64,000 nt of DNA from Edaphochlamys debaryana (taxonomy: Eukaryota > Chlorophyta > Chlorophyceae > Chlamydomonadales), in contig JAEHOE010000012.1 in NCBI GenBank assembly GCA_016858145.1, forward strand, positions 744,001-808,000. Reading direction: 5' to 3'. The position numbers were made by a program, and so were the translations under genes. Each line of letters starts with the position of its first letter. Position 1 is the stretch's first letter. Positions 45,780 to 56,219 of the stretch are shown piece after piece. The notes beneath the pieces are model-generated. The model was not told where the DNA came from. It worked only from the letters and a program-made list of their open reading frames with translations, and did no database searches.

Positions 45780-47913
45780 CTACGACAGCTGCTTCGCCTG
45801 CGCTGCCGCCAGACCGCCCAGCCACTCCACGAACTCGTTCAGGTACTCCTGCCGCCGAGCCACATGCACCTGCGCCGCCTGCCGCCCGCACACGCTCACG
45901 CGCTCCCAAGCATCCTCCATCCCCGCCGCATCCCCGCCAAGTCCCTGCACGCTATCCGCAGCCCTTGCGCTGATGTCGCCGCCCATGAGCAGGGACAGTA
46001 GCGCCTCCTCCCACGCCCCAACGTCCTGCGCCGGATAGCGCCGGGCTGCCCAATCCGGAACGCCATCTGGGCCGGGCGGAATCTCGATGGGCGACACCGG
46101 CACCGCGGGGCACAGCCCCAGGCCCGCCTCCGGAAGGCCGCCTGCAAAGAGTGGGGGTAGGAAGCACAACTGTCAACTTGCCGGTTACATACAGCATGTC
46201 AATCAGGTCTGTAACAAGCCACAACCGCTCCCTGCTCCAGCCCCCGGCGCCCCCGGCACTGCTCACCCAGGTCGCTGACGAGGACCGGCAGCCCCCTCAG
46301 CAGCGCCTCAGTCACCACCATGCCCCTGCGGTCAGCACAAGGGACCAGGTGAGGAGCAGGAAGGAGTGCAAGGGGACTGCGAAGCCAAGATCCCCTCCCC
46401 CGCCCCCCGGCTCACCACGCCTCGAGCCACAGGCTTGGTGCCAGCACCCCCACGCAGCCCCTCAGCACCGGCTCCACCCCCGGCTGGGGCTCCACCAGGG
46501 CCACCGGGGCACCGCACGAGCGGAGCGCAGTGAACACAGCGGGGTCGCCTGCGAGGGAAGGGCGGTCCGGGCCGGACCGATGTAGGCACAGGGACTGGGC
46601 TGGGGACAGGTTTTATAGAGCCCGAAGAAAGAGCAGCCTGGAACCTGGGGCAACCGAAACACCTGCCTAGGGCCTTTTCCCAAGGCGCTGCTTCCTCTCT
46701 CTCCCCGCCACCCCTCACCTGCCACGCATCTGAACCTCACGCCCCTCCCCTGCAGCCTCCTCGCCAGCTCCAGCACCAGAGCCAGGCCCTTCTCGGGGGT
46801 CACCTTGAGCACAGCCAGCTGCACACACGGGCCGGAGGCGGGAGAGCTGGGGGCGCCGGCGCCGGTGCCTTCATCTGGCCCCCTGCTGGCGCCAGCACTC
46901 GCCGGGCCTTGCCCCGCCGCCTCCGCCCGCCCCCGCTGCGCCTCCCGCCACGCGTGCAGCAGGGGCCGGGCGGTGGCTGCGAGGTCGGGGAAGGGCCCCT
47001 CTCCGAACGCCCCCCACGCGGCCAGGGGGACCACCCGGATGTCGGGCATGAAGGGCCCCTGCCCCTCCCCCTCCTCCTGCCCCTCCCTCGGCCAGTGCTC
47101 CCTGAGGTACCCCTCCACGAACCCCGACACCGCCACCACCCCGCCCAGGCCCCGCCACGCCTCCCGCTGCGGCCCGCTGCGCGCCCCCGAGCCGCTGGGC
47201 CCCAGCGGGAGGAAGTGCACGTTCTGGACCAGGGCCAGGCAGCGGCCGGGGGGGCAGGCGGACACCACGTGGGAGAACAGGGAGGCGGAGGAGGCGGAGG
47301 CTGAGGTGGAGCTGGTGGGGGCGGAGGCGGCAGGGGCCGTGGGGCGCAGGGGCTTCTGGCTCTCGTCTGCGTCCAGGATCACCCACGCCCGGGCTGCGGG
47401 GCTGCCGCAGGCGGTCAGGTCCCGCACGCACGCAGCCACGCGGGCCGCCACCGCTGCCGTCAGCCCGCCTGCTGCCGCCCCCGGGTCTGCGGGGTCCGCT
47501 GCGGGCGCCGGCTCCGAGGGCCCCGGCTGGTCCGTGAGCACCACGTGGTGCCGCACCCTGCCCTCGGCCCAGCTGACCACGCCCGGCCGCGCGAAGCTCA
47601 GCTGCGGCAGGAGGCCCTGCGTGCCGGCGTGGAGCAGGACCTAGGGAGGAGGGGGCGGGAGATGACGGGGAGGGGGGGCGGATGGATGGAGGCCAAGGGG
47701 TGGAAGGGTGGCAGTCGGGGCTGCTCGCACCTTGCCGCGGCTTGCGAGGGAGACGACGTGCGTGTCATGGCCTGCTGAAGCTAGCGTCGACGCCATGCAG
47801 AGGAAGGCATGCTTGCCGCCGGCGAAGTGGCTGTCGGCATTTGCGCTGAGGACGTGCACCTTCACGCACACGAAGCGCAGGCGTGGCTTGGGTGTAGGGC
47901 TATCTGTAGACAT
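45780..47913 (-). CDS. GT4-type retaining glycosyltransferase
   Basis: Predicted GT-B fold glycosyltransferase that would move a sugar from a nucleotide-sugar donor; the acceptor is unknown. It starts at ATG 47913 (MSTDSPTPKPRLRF). Exon 1 has the N-terminal Rossmann start FAGGKHAFLCMASTLASAGH. A long second exon (about 47640-46740) ends VTPEKGLALVLELARRLQGR, the usual start of the donor-binding half. The third and fourth exons join to give PSLWLEAWGMVVTEALLRGL, which contains the EX7E motif (E-AWGMVVT-E), and continue PVLVSDLG. The last exon (about 46141-45780) ends ARRQEYLNEFVEWLGGLAAA and stop TAG. No signal peptide is evident. Introns are GT-AG. A decayed copy of its 3' exons lies at 41041-41280. 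The gene is divergent from the RING1 gene with 263 bases between starts. Confidence 0.8.
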
Positions 47914-48176
47914 ATGTCTGCTATGAGAGCCGCTGGGCACAGCTATGCGCTCCTGTGCTCACAAGGGAGCGGGCTTTCCCGACGCGGGCCTCGATCGCGC
48001 CAAAGCGGGCGAATGGCAGGGCACCCAACACAGCAGCGATGCAGCCTCGGCATACCCAGCAGAGTACATAGCTTCTTCGACCTTGCCATGACGTAGCAAG
48101 CTCGACGTAGGCCCCTCGTCGCGCATTTTCTCAACTCGTTGAGGCCCCCTGGCCCCTGTCGTGGCGGCCAATTAAG
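47914..48176. promoter_or_regulatory. Short divergent intergenic region, possible bidirectional promoter
   Basis: 263 bases between the start codons of the glycosyltransferase (minus) and the RING1-type gene (plus). Promoters and 5' UTRs of both must be here. No clear TATA box. Shared control is only inferred from spacing. Confidence 0.4.
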
Positions 48177-50603
48177 ATGGGAACGATGGCGGATACTGCA
48201 TACGACGAGAGGGCCCGCCTGGACGGGAACAAGTGAGAGCGGTCGACACATCCCTCCCGACATCCTCCTCGGCATGCCCTCGTGGCGTGCCCCTCCCTGC
48301 CCCTCACCCTTGTCTGCCTGCCGTGTCCGGTGGACCCCAACTTCCGCAGGCGCCTACCGGTAGCCCTAGCACAGCTCACGGAGGACACGCGGTGCCCTGT
48401 ATGCTTCGGTGAGTGCTAGAGCCCTGCCGCTGCCGCCCCACCCAGCTCTAAAGCCGCGCGGAGCCCCGCCCCCCACGTTCTCGAGCCCTCGCCCAGGCCC
48501 ATCGCTCCCCCTGACGCCTGAACTCACCCCTCTCCCAGGCCTTCTCAAGCAGACCGTTGCCTCCACGGTCTGCCTCCATCGCTTCTGTGCGGCCTGCATT
48601 GACCACTGCCTCTCCGGACGGTACGAGAGCCACAGGGCCCTTTGCTCTGCAAGAGCCCTTGCGTTGACCATTCAACCGTGCATGGCCTCTTCACGCCTCG
48701 TCGCAAACTACGTACCCACTTGCAGGCCTCCACAGCACAAGGACTGCCCGGTGTGCCGCACCAACCTCCACAGCCGCCGCTCCCTGCGACCGGTGCGTGC
48801 GGGCTGGAATCTCTGCTAGAGCCGTGTGCTCTCCCCTCGTTCCTTGCTGAAGGCTTCCCTTCCGATCCCATCGCCTCTCTTTACCCTGCCCAACCTCTAC
48901 CCTCTCCTCCTGCCCCAGGACCCCAACTTTGACCTCCTGCTGCGGGCGCTGTACGGCGAGGTGGAGACGTACGCACAGGAGGTGGGGAGGGCGCAGCACG
49001 CAGCATGCGATGGACACGTCAGCGGCGGTCGCGGGGACATGCCTCCTACACAATGGTTTTCCTTCACGCACCTCCCCTTGCTCCGCAGGAGGACTCCCTC
49101 GTTGCCGCCCACAACGCCGCCCACGCTGCCGAGACAGCGGAGGAGGCGGCCCTGCGGCGGCAGCAGCGGGCGGTGCAGGAGGCGGCCCGGGCGGCCAGCA
49201 GGCCCCCGCACCTGGCGCGGAAGAGCTCGGGTGGGGCAGGGGTGGGGCAACCGGTCTCTGGCTAGCTAGCTGGTCCCACCTATACCTCACCTCCTCTCCC
49301 TGCATCCTCCCCCGCCGCCTGCAGGTGCCGGCTCTGCGACCCTCGGCCGCCAAGCCAGCGCCAGTGCCTCCCTCGGCAGTGACTCGGCGGGGGGCCCCAG
49401 CGGGGGGGCGGGCTCCAAGCGATCCCGGGAGGCAGTCATCGAACAGGGGGGCAACGGCGGGCCCCTGGGCTCACCTTCGGGGCCCGTGAAGCGCCAAAAC
49501 TCCATGCTCGCCCCCCACACGCAAGCACAGGCCACAGCGGCGGCCCTGCGTAAGCAGCACTCGCTGCCGCCCCGGAGGGCCTCGGGCCGCCTCACCTCGC
49601 CCTCGCCCGCAGCCGGGGGCGCCGGCCTGTCCCCTCCGCCCTCCCACTCCTCGCCCGGGCCCTCCCCCTTCGGCCGCCTCGCGCAGCAGCCCCGGCCCCA
49701 CCGCCTCACCCTGGCCTCGCCCTCCCCCGCCCCCTCCTGCCTCTCGGACGTCCGGGAGTCCCCACGCGCGGGGCAGGGCCGGGCGTCCAACGACGGCAGC
49801 AGCGGGGCGGGGGCGGGGGCCGGGGCCGGCTCCGTGCCCCCCCCTCGCGGTCCCCTGGCCGCCCCCTCCGCCCGCTGCGCCTCCGAGCTGTCCTTCCGCC
49901 ACCCGGGCATGGTGGTGGTGCAGCTGGTGCCGGGGCAGGGGGGCGGCGGGGCGGGGGCGGGGCCGGGGGCCTGCCTGAGCCCCTCCGGCCGGCCCCTGCG
50001 CCTGGCCTCCCCCGCCCTTGAGAAGCCCTTCGTGCTGTGCCCCGCCAGGTGGACGGTGGCGCACGTGGCGCAGGTGGGGTGGGGGGGGGGGTGGAGCTGG
50101 GGAGGATGGGCGGGTGGGGGAATGCCATGAGGCTGTGTCGTGCACGGCCTGATTTGACCCCCAACCTTGCCCGATCCTCCCATCCCCGCGTAGCTCCTGA
50201 GCCAGTGGCTGCCCCCCCGCGGCTACGGCCCCTCCGCCGCCCGTGTGCCCCCCTCGTCAGTGCTCCTGGAGCCGGCGCCGGGGCTGCTCCGGGGCCGGCA
50301 CCGCAGCCTGAGGGGGTGCACGCAGCTGGGGGTGCTGGCGGCGGAGGCGGAGGGGGAGCAGACGGGGGCGGGGGCGGGGACGGCACAGCGGGGCGGCGGC
50401 AGGGGAGGGGCGGCATTGTCAGACTACGCGGGAGGCGTGCTGGTGAGGCGGGAGGGGACAGCGGGTGGGATGGACGGTGTAGACGGGGCTCTGGTTTGCC
50501 TCTGCAGGCAAGCTCCCCACATCACCTGAGCTGAGTCCCACTCCCCTGCTGCTGCCCGCTGCAGGTGCTCCACTACTCCGTGGTCCCCGGCAGCCCAGCT
50601 TGA
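48177..50603 (+). CDS. Polycomb RING1-type E3 ubiquitin ligase
   Basis: Likely nuclear E3 of the PRC1 type, which monoubiquitinates histone H2A. It starts at ATG 48177 (a second in-frame ATG is at 48186). Exon 1 ends 48232, exon 2 is 48350-48408, and exon 3 starts 48539. The joined RING reads CPVCFGLLKQTVASTVCLHR then FCAACIDHCLSG and CPVCR, with all zinc ligands in order (C3HC4). It is followed by DPNFDLLLRALYGEVETYAQ, the RING1/RING2 post-RING signature. A helical ETAEEAALRRQQRAVQEAAR stretch and a long Ser/Pro/Gly-rich linker follow. ELSFRHPGMVVVQLVP and PFVLCPARWTVAHVAQLLSQ then match the start of a RAWUL (ubiquitin-like) domain, the binding site for other PRC1 subunits. The last exon encodes VLHYSVVPGSPA. 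Homology to RING1 rests on the RING plus DPNFD motif; the RAWUL call is less certain because it is interrupted by low-complexity sequence. Confidence 0.85.
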
Positions 50604-51182
50604 GGAGCAATGATGCGCACCCCTGGGTCGCGTGGGGGAGGAGGAGGCCGAGGTGCGGCTTGAGAAGAGGAGGCGGAATATGAGGATGCAACGAGCTGCG
50701 GTGCTCGTCAGTGCTCCCGGAGGTCGGGGCGGCCGTCGGATGCAGCGAGGGGGGCCACGGTGGGCGCAAAGCTTGTGCCGATATCGCCGTGACAAGCGGG
50801 GCGCCCCCATGGGGGCGGAAAAGGGCTGAGCCCCTCACCCATCTGCTACGCGACCCATTCCCCGTGGTAACCGTGGGCGCATTATACTCTAACCGAGCTT
50901 ACTCTAACCTGACGGCGGCGGCTCAGACCAAAAGCCACGGCCGGGCACATGTCGCTAGCTTGCTGGACGAGGCCTTCCTTTTGCTCGCTACTGCTTATGC
51001 GATACTGTCGTATGTAATCGTGTTCACGTTTTCAGAAGACGACCTTGCATTTTAGCGCGATCCTCGGAACTCCTCGGAACTCCTCGACTGCTCTCGCGCA
51101 AACAGTATCACCACCGACTGCTACGTCAGCTGGTGGAGCTGCTCAGAGGGGCCGCTTGCCGGGCTGGGGGTGCGAAGGCGCG
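50604..51182. other. Intergenic region with dispersed repeat and poly(A) signal
   Basis: No supported gene. It contains copy 2 of the 110-bp dispersed repeat (50791-50900) and TGTAA at 51013-51017, a possible poly(A) signal for the RING1 gene. If that signal is used, the repeat lies within its 3' UTR. Confidence 0.5.
50791..50900 (+). repeat. Dispersed repeat, copy 2
   Basis: Nearly identical to 21728-21838, same orientation, from GACAAGCGGGGCGCCCCCAT to AACCGAGCTT. Differences are a few substitutions and small indels. Flanking sequences differ, so this is not part of a larger duplication. Confidence 0.8.
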
Positions 51183-53535
51183 ATGCTGGCGGGCCGCGAG
51201 GCTCGCCACGGCCCGTCGCTTACGGGCCGCTCGGTGGGGCTGCCATGTGCCCCTAGACCAAGGCTGAGCAGCTTCGGTATCAGGAGCGGGCTCGCTGGCG
51301 GCCCTCTCGCTGCCAGCCGGCGAGCCTGGGGGCTCCGGCCCCACTCGACATCAAGAACGGGCCCCTCGGTTCGCTGGGTGCCCATCGCCGCAAGCAGCAG
51401 CGGCAGGAGCGGGGGGCGGGGTTGGAGCGAGGGGCGCTCTGGGCCCGGCAGGGGCGGCGGCCGCACTGGCGGGGGCGGCGGCGGCGGTGCCAGGCCCGCC
51501 CGCGGCGGCGCCAGGGCTGAGGACCTAGCTCCAGACGATCCCCACAAAGCCCAGAACTTGAGGGAGCTGAAGGAGCTGGTGCAGGTCCACATCGGAAGCT
51601 GGCAGCAACGAAGGCTTTCTCGGGCCATGAACTGGGCTGTTAAGGTAGGCAGTGTCAACCCCCTTGCGTAGCGGCGGAGCGAGGGGACTTGCGACTTGCT
51701 CTGACCCCCAACGATGTGCATGTTGTGCAGCTGCGGGCTGCCTCGCCCGACGATCTCTCCCTGCGCAAGGGCATCTTCGACCTCCGGGCGCCTACCTTCC
51801 TCTCGTGGGACCAGCGCTGCTGCGGTCTGCTGCGGACTGCATCATCCCGCTCTACGCCTGCTCCCGGGCTGGGTACTGGGGCCCGGGCCCCGCTGACGGC
51901 AAGGGCGGCCTGCCGCTGAAGCTGCTGCAGCGGCTGAGCGCGGACGGGTGCGCGCTGTTGCGGGATGGGCGGAGGCACGTCAGTGACCAAGACCACGCCA
52001 ACCTGTGGCTGGCGCTTTCGGAGGCTTTCAAGGGCGCCGAGGGGCGGCAGGTGCTGTCCAGCGTCGACCTGCCGGGGCTGCTGGAGTCAAGCGCGGAAGG
52101 CCTGCTCGGCACTAAGGAGCTCGCCCCGCAGGCGTGCTCCAATATCCTGCTGGCCTGTGCCCGACTCAAGTGGAAGCGGGAAACCCTCGTTAACCACCTC
52201 ACCGCCTGCGTGCTTGAGAGCAAGCCCAGCAAGCAGCATTTGGCCAACACAGCTTATGCCCTCGGGGAGCTGGCCGTGGATGTGGGTTACAAGCCTCGGC
52301 CAGAGGATGTGCAGGGACTGGCGAAGGCTGTGAACGCCCTGCTGTCGTCTGAGGACGGCTGGAACAGCCTGAAGCCCCTCGACGTAGCGAACCTGCTGCT
52401 AGGCTGCGCCAACCTGCGCGCAGCCGAGGGTAACGCCCACCCCGTGCTGGCAGAGATTGCGAAGGCTCTATCGGCGGAGTGCACTCGGAGCCAGTTTGCG
52501 GGGTTTAAGGCCCAAGACCTGACGAATACCCTCTGGGCGCTTACCAAGATGGGCTGCGCGGAGCAAAGTTGCTTTGCTGCAGCTGCCGAGGCGGCAGCCC
52601 TGCCCAGCTTCACGGACAACGCCATGCCGCAGTCATGGGCAAACCTGTGGTACGCTCTGGCGTTGGCACGGCACCGCCCATCGGAGCACCTGCTGCTGAA
52701 GACCTGCGATGCTGAGGCGATGCTGCAGAAACGCAGCAACGGCCAGGACTGCGCCAATCTGCTATGGGCGCTCGCCAACCTCCGGCTGTACGACGAGCGG
52801 CTGGTGGACGCCCTAGCCGAGCGGCTGGGCGAGCTGCTGCGGCAGGGCCGCAAGCAGCTCACAGCCCAGGCCCTTGGCAACTGCCTGTGGTCGCTTGCGG
52901 TGATGGGCCCGGACGTGCTGTCCCGCCACAGCGGCCTGGTGGAGGGGCTGCTGCGCGAGGCGGAGCGGCGATGGTCGTCCGATGGACGGAGCGCCATTGC
53001 TGAGGTGGGCCTGGCCCAGCTGTGGCAGACGCAGGTGGAGCTGGCGCACGTGGGCGGCGGCGAGCTGCAGCGCATTCTGGGGGCTGGCGAGGGCCGGGAG
53101 GGCTCACTCGTCGCTGCTATGCGAGCAAACGCCGCTACGCGTGTTGCGGCGGTAGCCTCCGTCAAGCCCACGTCCCTGCAACGGGAGGTGGCCATCGCCC
53201 TGGAGCAGCTTCGGGAGCAGTCGGGCCCTGGCGCCATCGTGTCAGTGCAGCAAGGGTACGTGGTGGAGAAGGAGGGCCAATTCAGTGAGGCCTTGGTCAG
53301 CCTCGCGTGTGGGCGGTGCGTGGCAGTGGAGACCGTGTTTGAGGGGGAAGTGTACTCGAATCCATCGCATGACCGCGTGCTGACTGGGCCGGTGATTCTG
53401 CGCCATCGCCACCTAGGCCGGTGCTTTGGGACGGGCAATGTCGTGACAGTCCCCTTCTGGGAGTGGAAGGCGGCCAAGGCCAAGGGCGAGCAGCTGCGCT
53501 ATCTCAGCAACAGGCTGGGGCTGGGGGAGGCCTAA
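51183..53535 (+). CDS. Octotricopeptide repeat (OPR) protein with RAP domain
   Basis: Predicted organellar RNA-binding protein. OPR proteins act on stability, splicing or translation of single chloroplast or mitochondrial transcripts. Exon 1 is 51183-51644 and begins MLAGREARHG with a basic, Ser/Arg-rich stretch that suits a chloroplast or mitochondrial transit peptide. Exon 2 is 51731-53535. Helical repeats with the OPR-like core (N/C)LLWALA are visible: DLTNTLWALTKMG, SWANLWYALALAR, DCANLLWALANLRLYDE, LGNCLWSLAVMG. The C-terminal RAP domain ends RHRHLGRCFGTGNVVTVPFW, EWKAAKAKGEQLRYL, then GLGEA and the stop. Frame problem: exon 1 ends in phase 0, which leads into LRAASPDDLSLRKGIFDLRA, but the OPR frame is open one register later. 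No intron fits between them, so either a frameshift or a different exon 1 end exists. Target RNA unknown. Confidence 0.85.
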
Positions 53536-54517
53536 GCAGTATGGCATGGGGGCCGTGGCAGGCCTGTTCGGGCTTTAGAAAAGGGGCGCTTGAACTTGTG
53601 CAGGGGCAACGAATTGAAGGTTGCTTTGTTGTAGGCGTGGGTCATGAAGGCAGTCTGCTCTGGTGACCTGCAGGCAGAATCTGCGAGGGCGGGGATAGTT
53701 GGAGGAGAGGGGGGAAGAGAGTGCAGCGTCGGCAGCACCTCGGCAACATGAGGAATCAAGGGACCATGAGCATGGGCAGGTGTATCGTTCTGTTCCTTGC
53801 TGCAGCTTTGAACCTTGTCGTGCGGAAGTGAAGGGAGTGCGGCGGGTGGGTGGGTTGCCGGTATCGACGAGGCATGGTAGGCGCACGGCCTGTGCCGAGG
53901 ACCGTACGTCTGGACAAGCCAGGTAGCGTCCGAGGCAGGTCGGACAAGGCTGCTGATGGTTGTTATTGTGAGTATGCTCAGGTGCGCGGAGCACCCGACT
54001 GGGGCCATGGGACTGTGACCGTAAGGGGCGAGGCTGTAAGGTCTTGCAAGTGTCAGATTATTGCTTTGCCTCGTGGTGTGCCACATCCAGGCATGCTGGC
54101 CGGCTCACTCGGGCGCGCGGGCCCCACGCACATGCAGCCGTGCCCCTTGCCGCTGGCGCCGGGCCAGCAGCGGTCCGCGGATGCGGAGGATGTCACGTGC
54201 CCCAAGACACCGCTGACGCTCCTCCCTTGTGACCTTGCCTTCCGACCTTCGCCCCCTGAACCTCGTTCCCCTCCGCCTCCGCGGCTCCGCCCCTCATGAC
54301 TGCCCTTGTACGGCGGAGGTTCCAAGCCCTGGCCTGGCACCGAACGGGGCGCAGCAGGTGGTCTCGGCAATGGCTTGCAGTGGGCAGCATCTCACCTGCT
54401 CCAACCGCATTCGCTCCATCGCAATCCGGACAACGCCGACGCCACTTCCCTGTGACCTGGCTCCCGCCAGCCCCCAGCGCCCTACCTCGTTCCCCTCCGC
54501 CTCCGCCCCTCCGCCCC
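53536..54517. other. Convergent intergenic region
   Basis: No supported gene. TGTAA at 54035-54039 is a likely poly(A) signal for the OPR gene, about 500 bases after its stop. About 54170-54300 and 54385-54520 look like diverged direct copies of the 3' end of the next gene (both end ACCTCGTTCCCCTCCGCCTC). Confidence 0.5.
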
Positions 54518-55882
54518 TCAGTCGTCCTCCTCGCTGTCCCCCTCCTCCCCCTCCAGGCCCATCATGGCCGCCATGCGCATGGCCAGGGCCGCGGCCGCCT
54601 CGCGCCGCTCCGCATCTGACAGAGTGGCCAGTCGCGCCTTGTGGCCTGGGGGACACCAGGGTTGGGGCGGGGATGGGGCCGCGGGTTGGCTAGGCGCAGA
54701 ACATGACTACGCCAGGAAGGAGGGTTATTCGCCGGGTTCCTCACAGACACGGCGAGGCCCAAGGTTTGTCCTCTGCGTTCCGCACGCGCAAGCTCATGAA
54801 GCCTGTGTGCTCCCATGCCCCTGCAGAGCCGTTTCCAATCCCGCCTCACCCCCGCCCTGCACCGTCCCCCAGCACCCACCCTGCAGCTCCTCCATCAGCC
54901 GCTCCAGGCCCTCCACCATCCGCTCCGCCTCAGGGTCCTCTTCCTCGTCCTTGTCCTCCGCCTGTCCCTTCGCCTCCGCCTTTGCCCCTGTCGTAGCGTC
55001 GTGCTGCTCGGCCGTCCACTGCGGCTCAGCTGGCCCGCCCGCCGCGGGCTCTGCCCCTGCCGCCCCTGGCCGCTCGGTCCCGTTGGCTGATACCGGTTCC
55101 GCTGCGGCCGCCGGGGCTGCCTTATCTGCCGCTGCCGCGCTCGCTCCCGCCGTGGCGCCGCCGTCACGGCCTTCCCCGGCCCCGCTGGCGGAGCCGTTGG
55201 CGGCTGCGGCAGCTTCCTCCGCACGGGCAACTGGCCCGCCGGAGGAGGCGGACGTCCCGTCGGCTGAGTTGTTGGAAGCATTGATGGCGGCCCGGTCGTT
55301 GCGCTCTCTCAGGGCCAGGTCCGGCCACGTGTGGGCGTGAAGGGCCTCCACGATCCGTGCCACACCCTGCTGGTCGCCATCGAGCTTCAGCTTGGCATCT
55401 GCCCCCACCAGCGTCGGGCAGCAGGCCACGAACTCGAAGCCGTGCTCGATGGTCCAGTCCATCGCCTCCTGGAACCAGATCGGCTGCGTGCTCGCGTCCA
55501 ACTCGCCTTCGAGCTGGGGGTCGGCTCCCGCCAACAGGGCATCTGCATGCGTGCCGCAGAGGAGCTTCACCTCCACCGCCTCCAGGTCGAACGCGGTGGC
55601 GATAGATTGGGCAGCTTTGAGCGTGTCCGGGTCCGCGAGGCTGAACACAAGCAGCAGCGCCTCTGGCTGGCCGATGATGCCCACATCCACGGCGCCAGCC
55701 TCGCGCAGCTCCACGTTTGCTGTGTAATATTTGTTCTCTATGTTCCAAGGTGTGCTATCACTGGCTGGGAGAGTCGTGGAGCCCGTGATGCCCTGGACCA
55801 GGCTTGACTTGCCCACGCGTCGTGGACCCAGCACAAGGACAACGGGTGGGCTGCCCGAGGTGGAGGTCTCTTCGTCTGACAT
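54518..55882 (-). CDS. AAGAB/p34-like adaptor-assembly GTPase-fold protein
   Basis: Likely cytosolic homologue of alpha/gamma-adaptin-binding protein p34, a chaperone for assembly of clathrin adaptor complexes in animals. It starts at MSDEETSTSG (55882). An earlier in-frame ATG exists further 5', but its added sequence looks like UTR. The Walker A-like loop is LGPRRVGKSSLVQG. Next come STPWNIENKYYTANVELREA and the Rab-like core QPEALLLVFSLADPDTL, VKLLCGTHAD, then WTIEHGFEFVACCP. A long Ala/Gly-rich acidic linker follows, with an ERMVEGLERLMEELQ helix. One intron, about 54875-54645, joins to GHKARLATLSDAERREAAAA, then AMRMAAMMGLEGEEGDSEDD and the TGA at 54520-54518. The short acidic end after a small helical domain is as in the family. 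A small Ras-like GTPase of another kind is the alternative. Confidence 0.72.
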
Positions 55883-56219
55883 GGCTGCTGTGGGTGTGGG
55901 GCTCACAAGGAGGGGACAAATTCTGGGGGGGGGAGGAGGCCGGTGTAGTTCCCCGCGCAAAACACAGTCGTGCAGCTGGCGGATGTTGCCCGCAAGTCCC
56001 TGTCTATCTAGTAAGTCGTGTTGATCTGACACGTAGTTAAATACGCTCAGCAACACCAGGCTCCTCTTACTTCTCGGTTAGAGTACTGACGCGCGTGCGA
56101 ACGCTCTTGCGACCAGCTGCGAGCTCCGCGTATTGTAGCCTGACCACCTCAATGACTGATCGACAAAAATGAGCATGACAGGGACAACCTGAGCGCTCGT
56201 CGCGTGTCAGGTGCCCTTC
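55883..56219. promoter_or_regulatory. Divergent intergenic region, possible shared promoter
   Basis: 337 bases between the start codons of the AAGAB-like gene (minus) and the exostosin-like gene (plus). Both promoters must lie here. The part near 56040-56180 is lower in GC than its surroundings. No clear TATA box. Confidence 0.4.
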
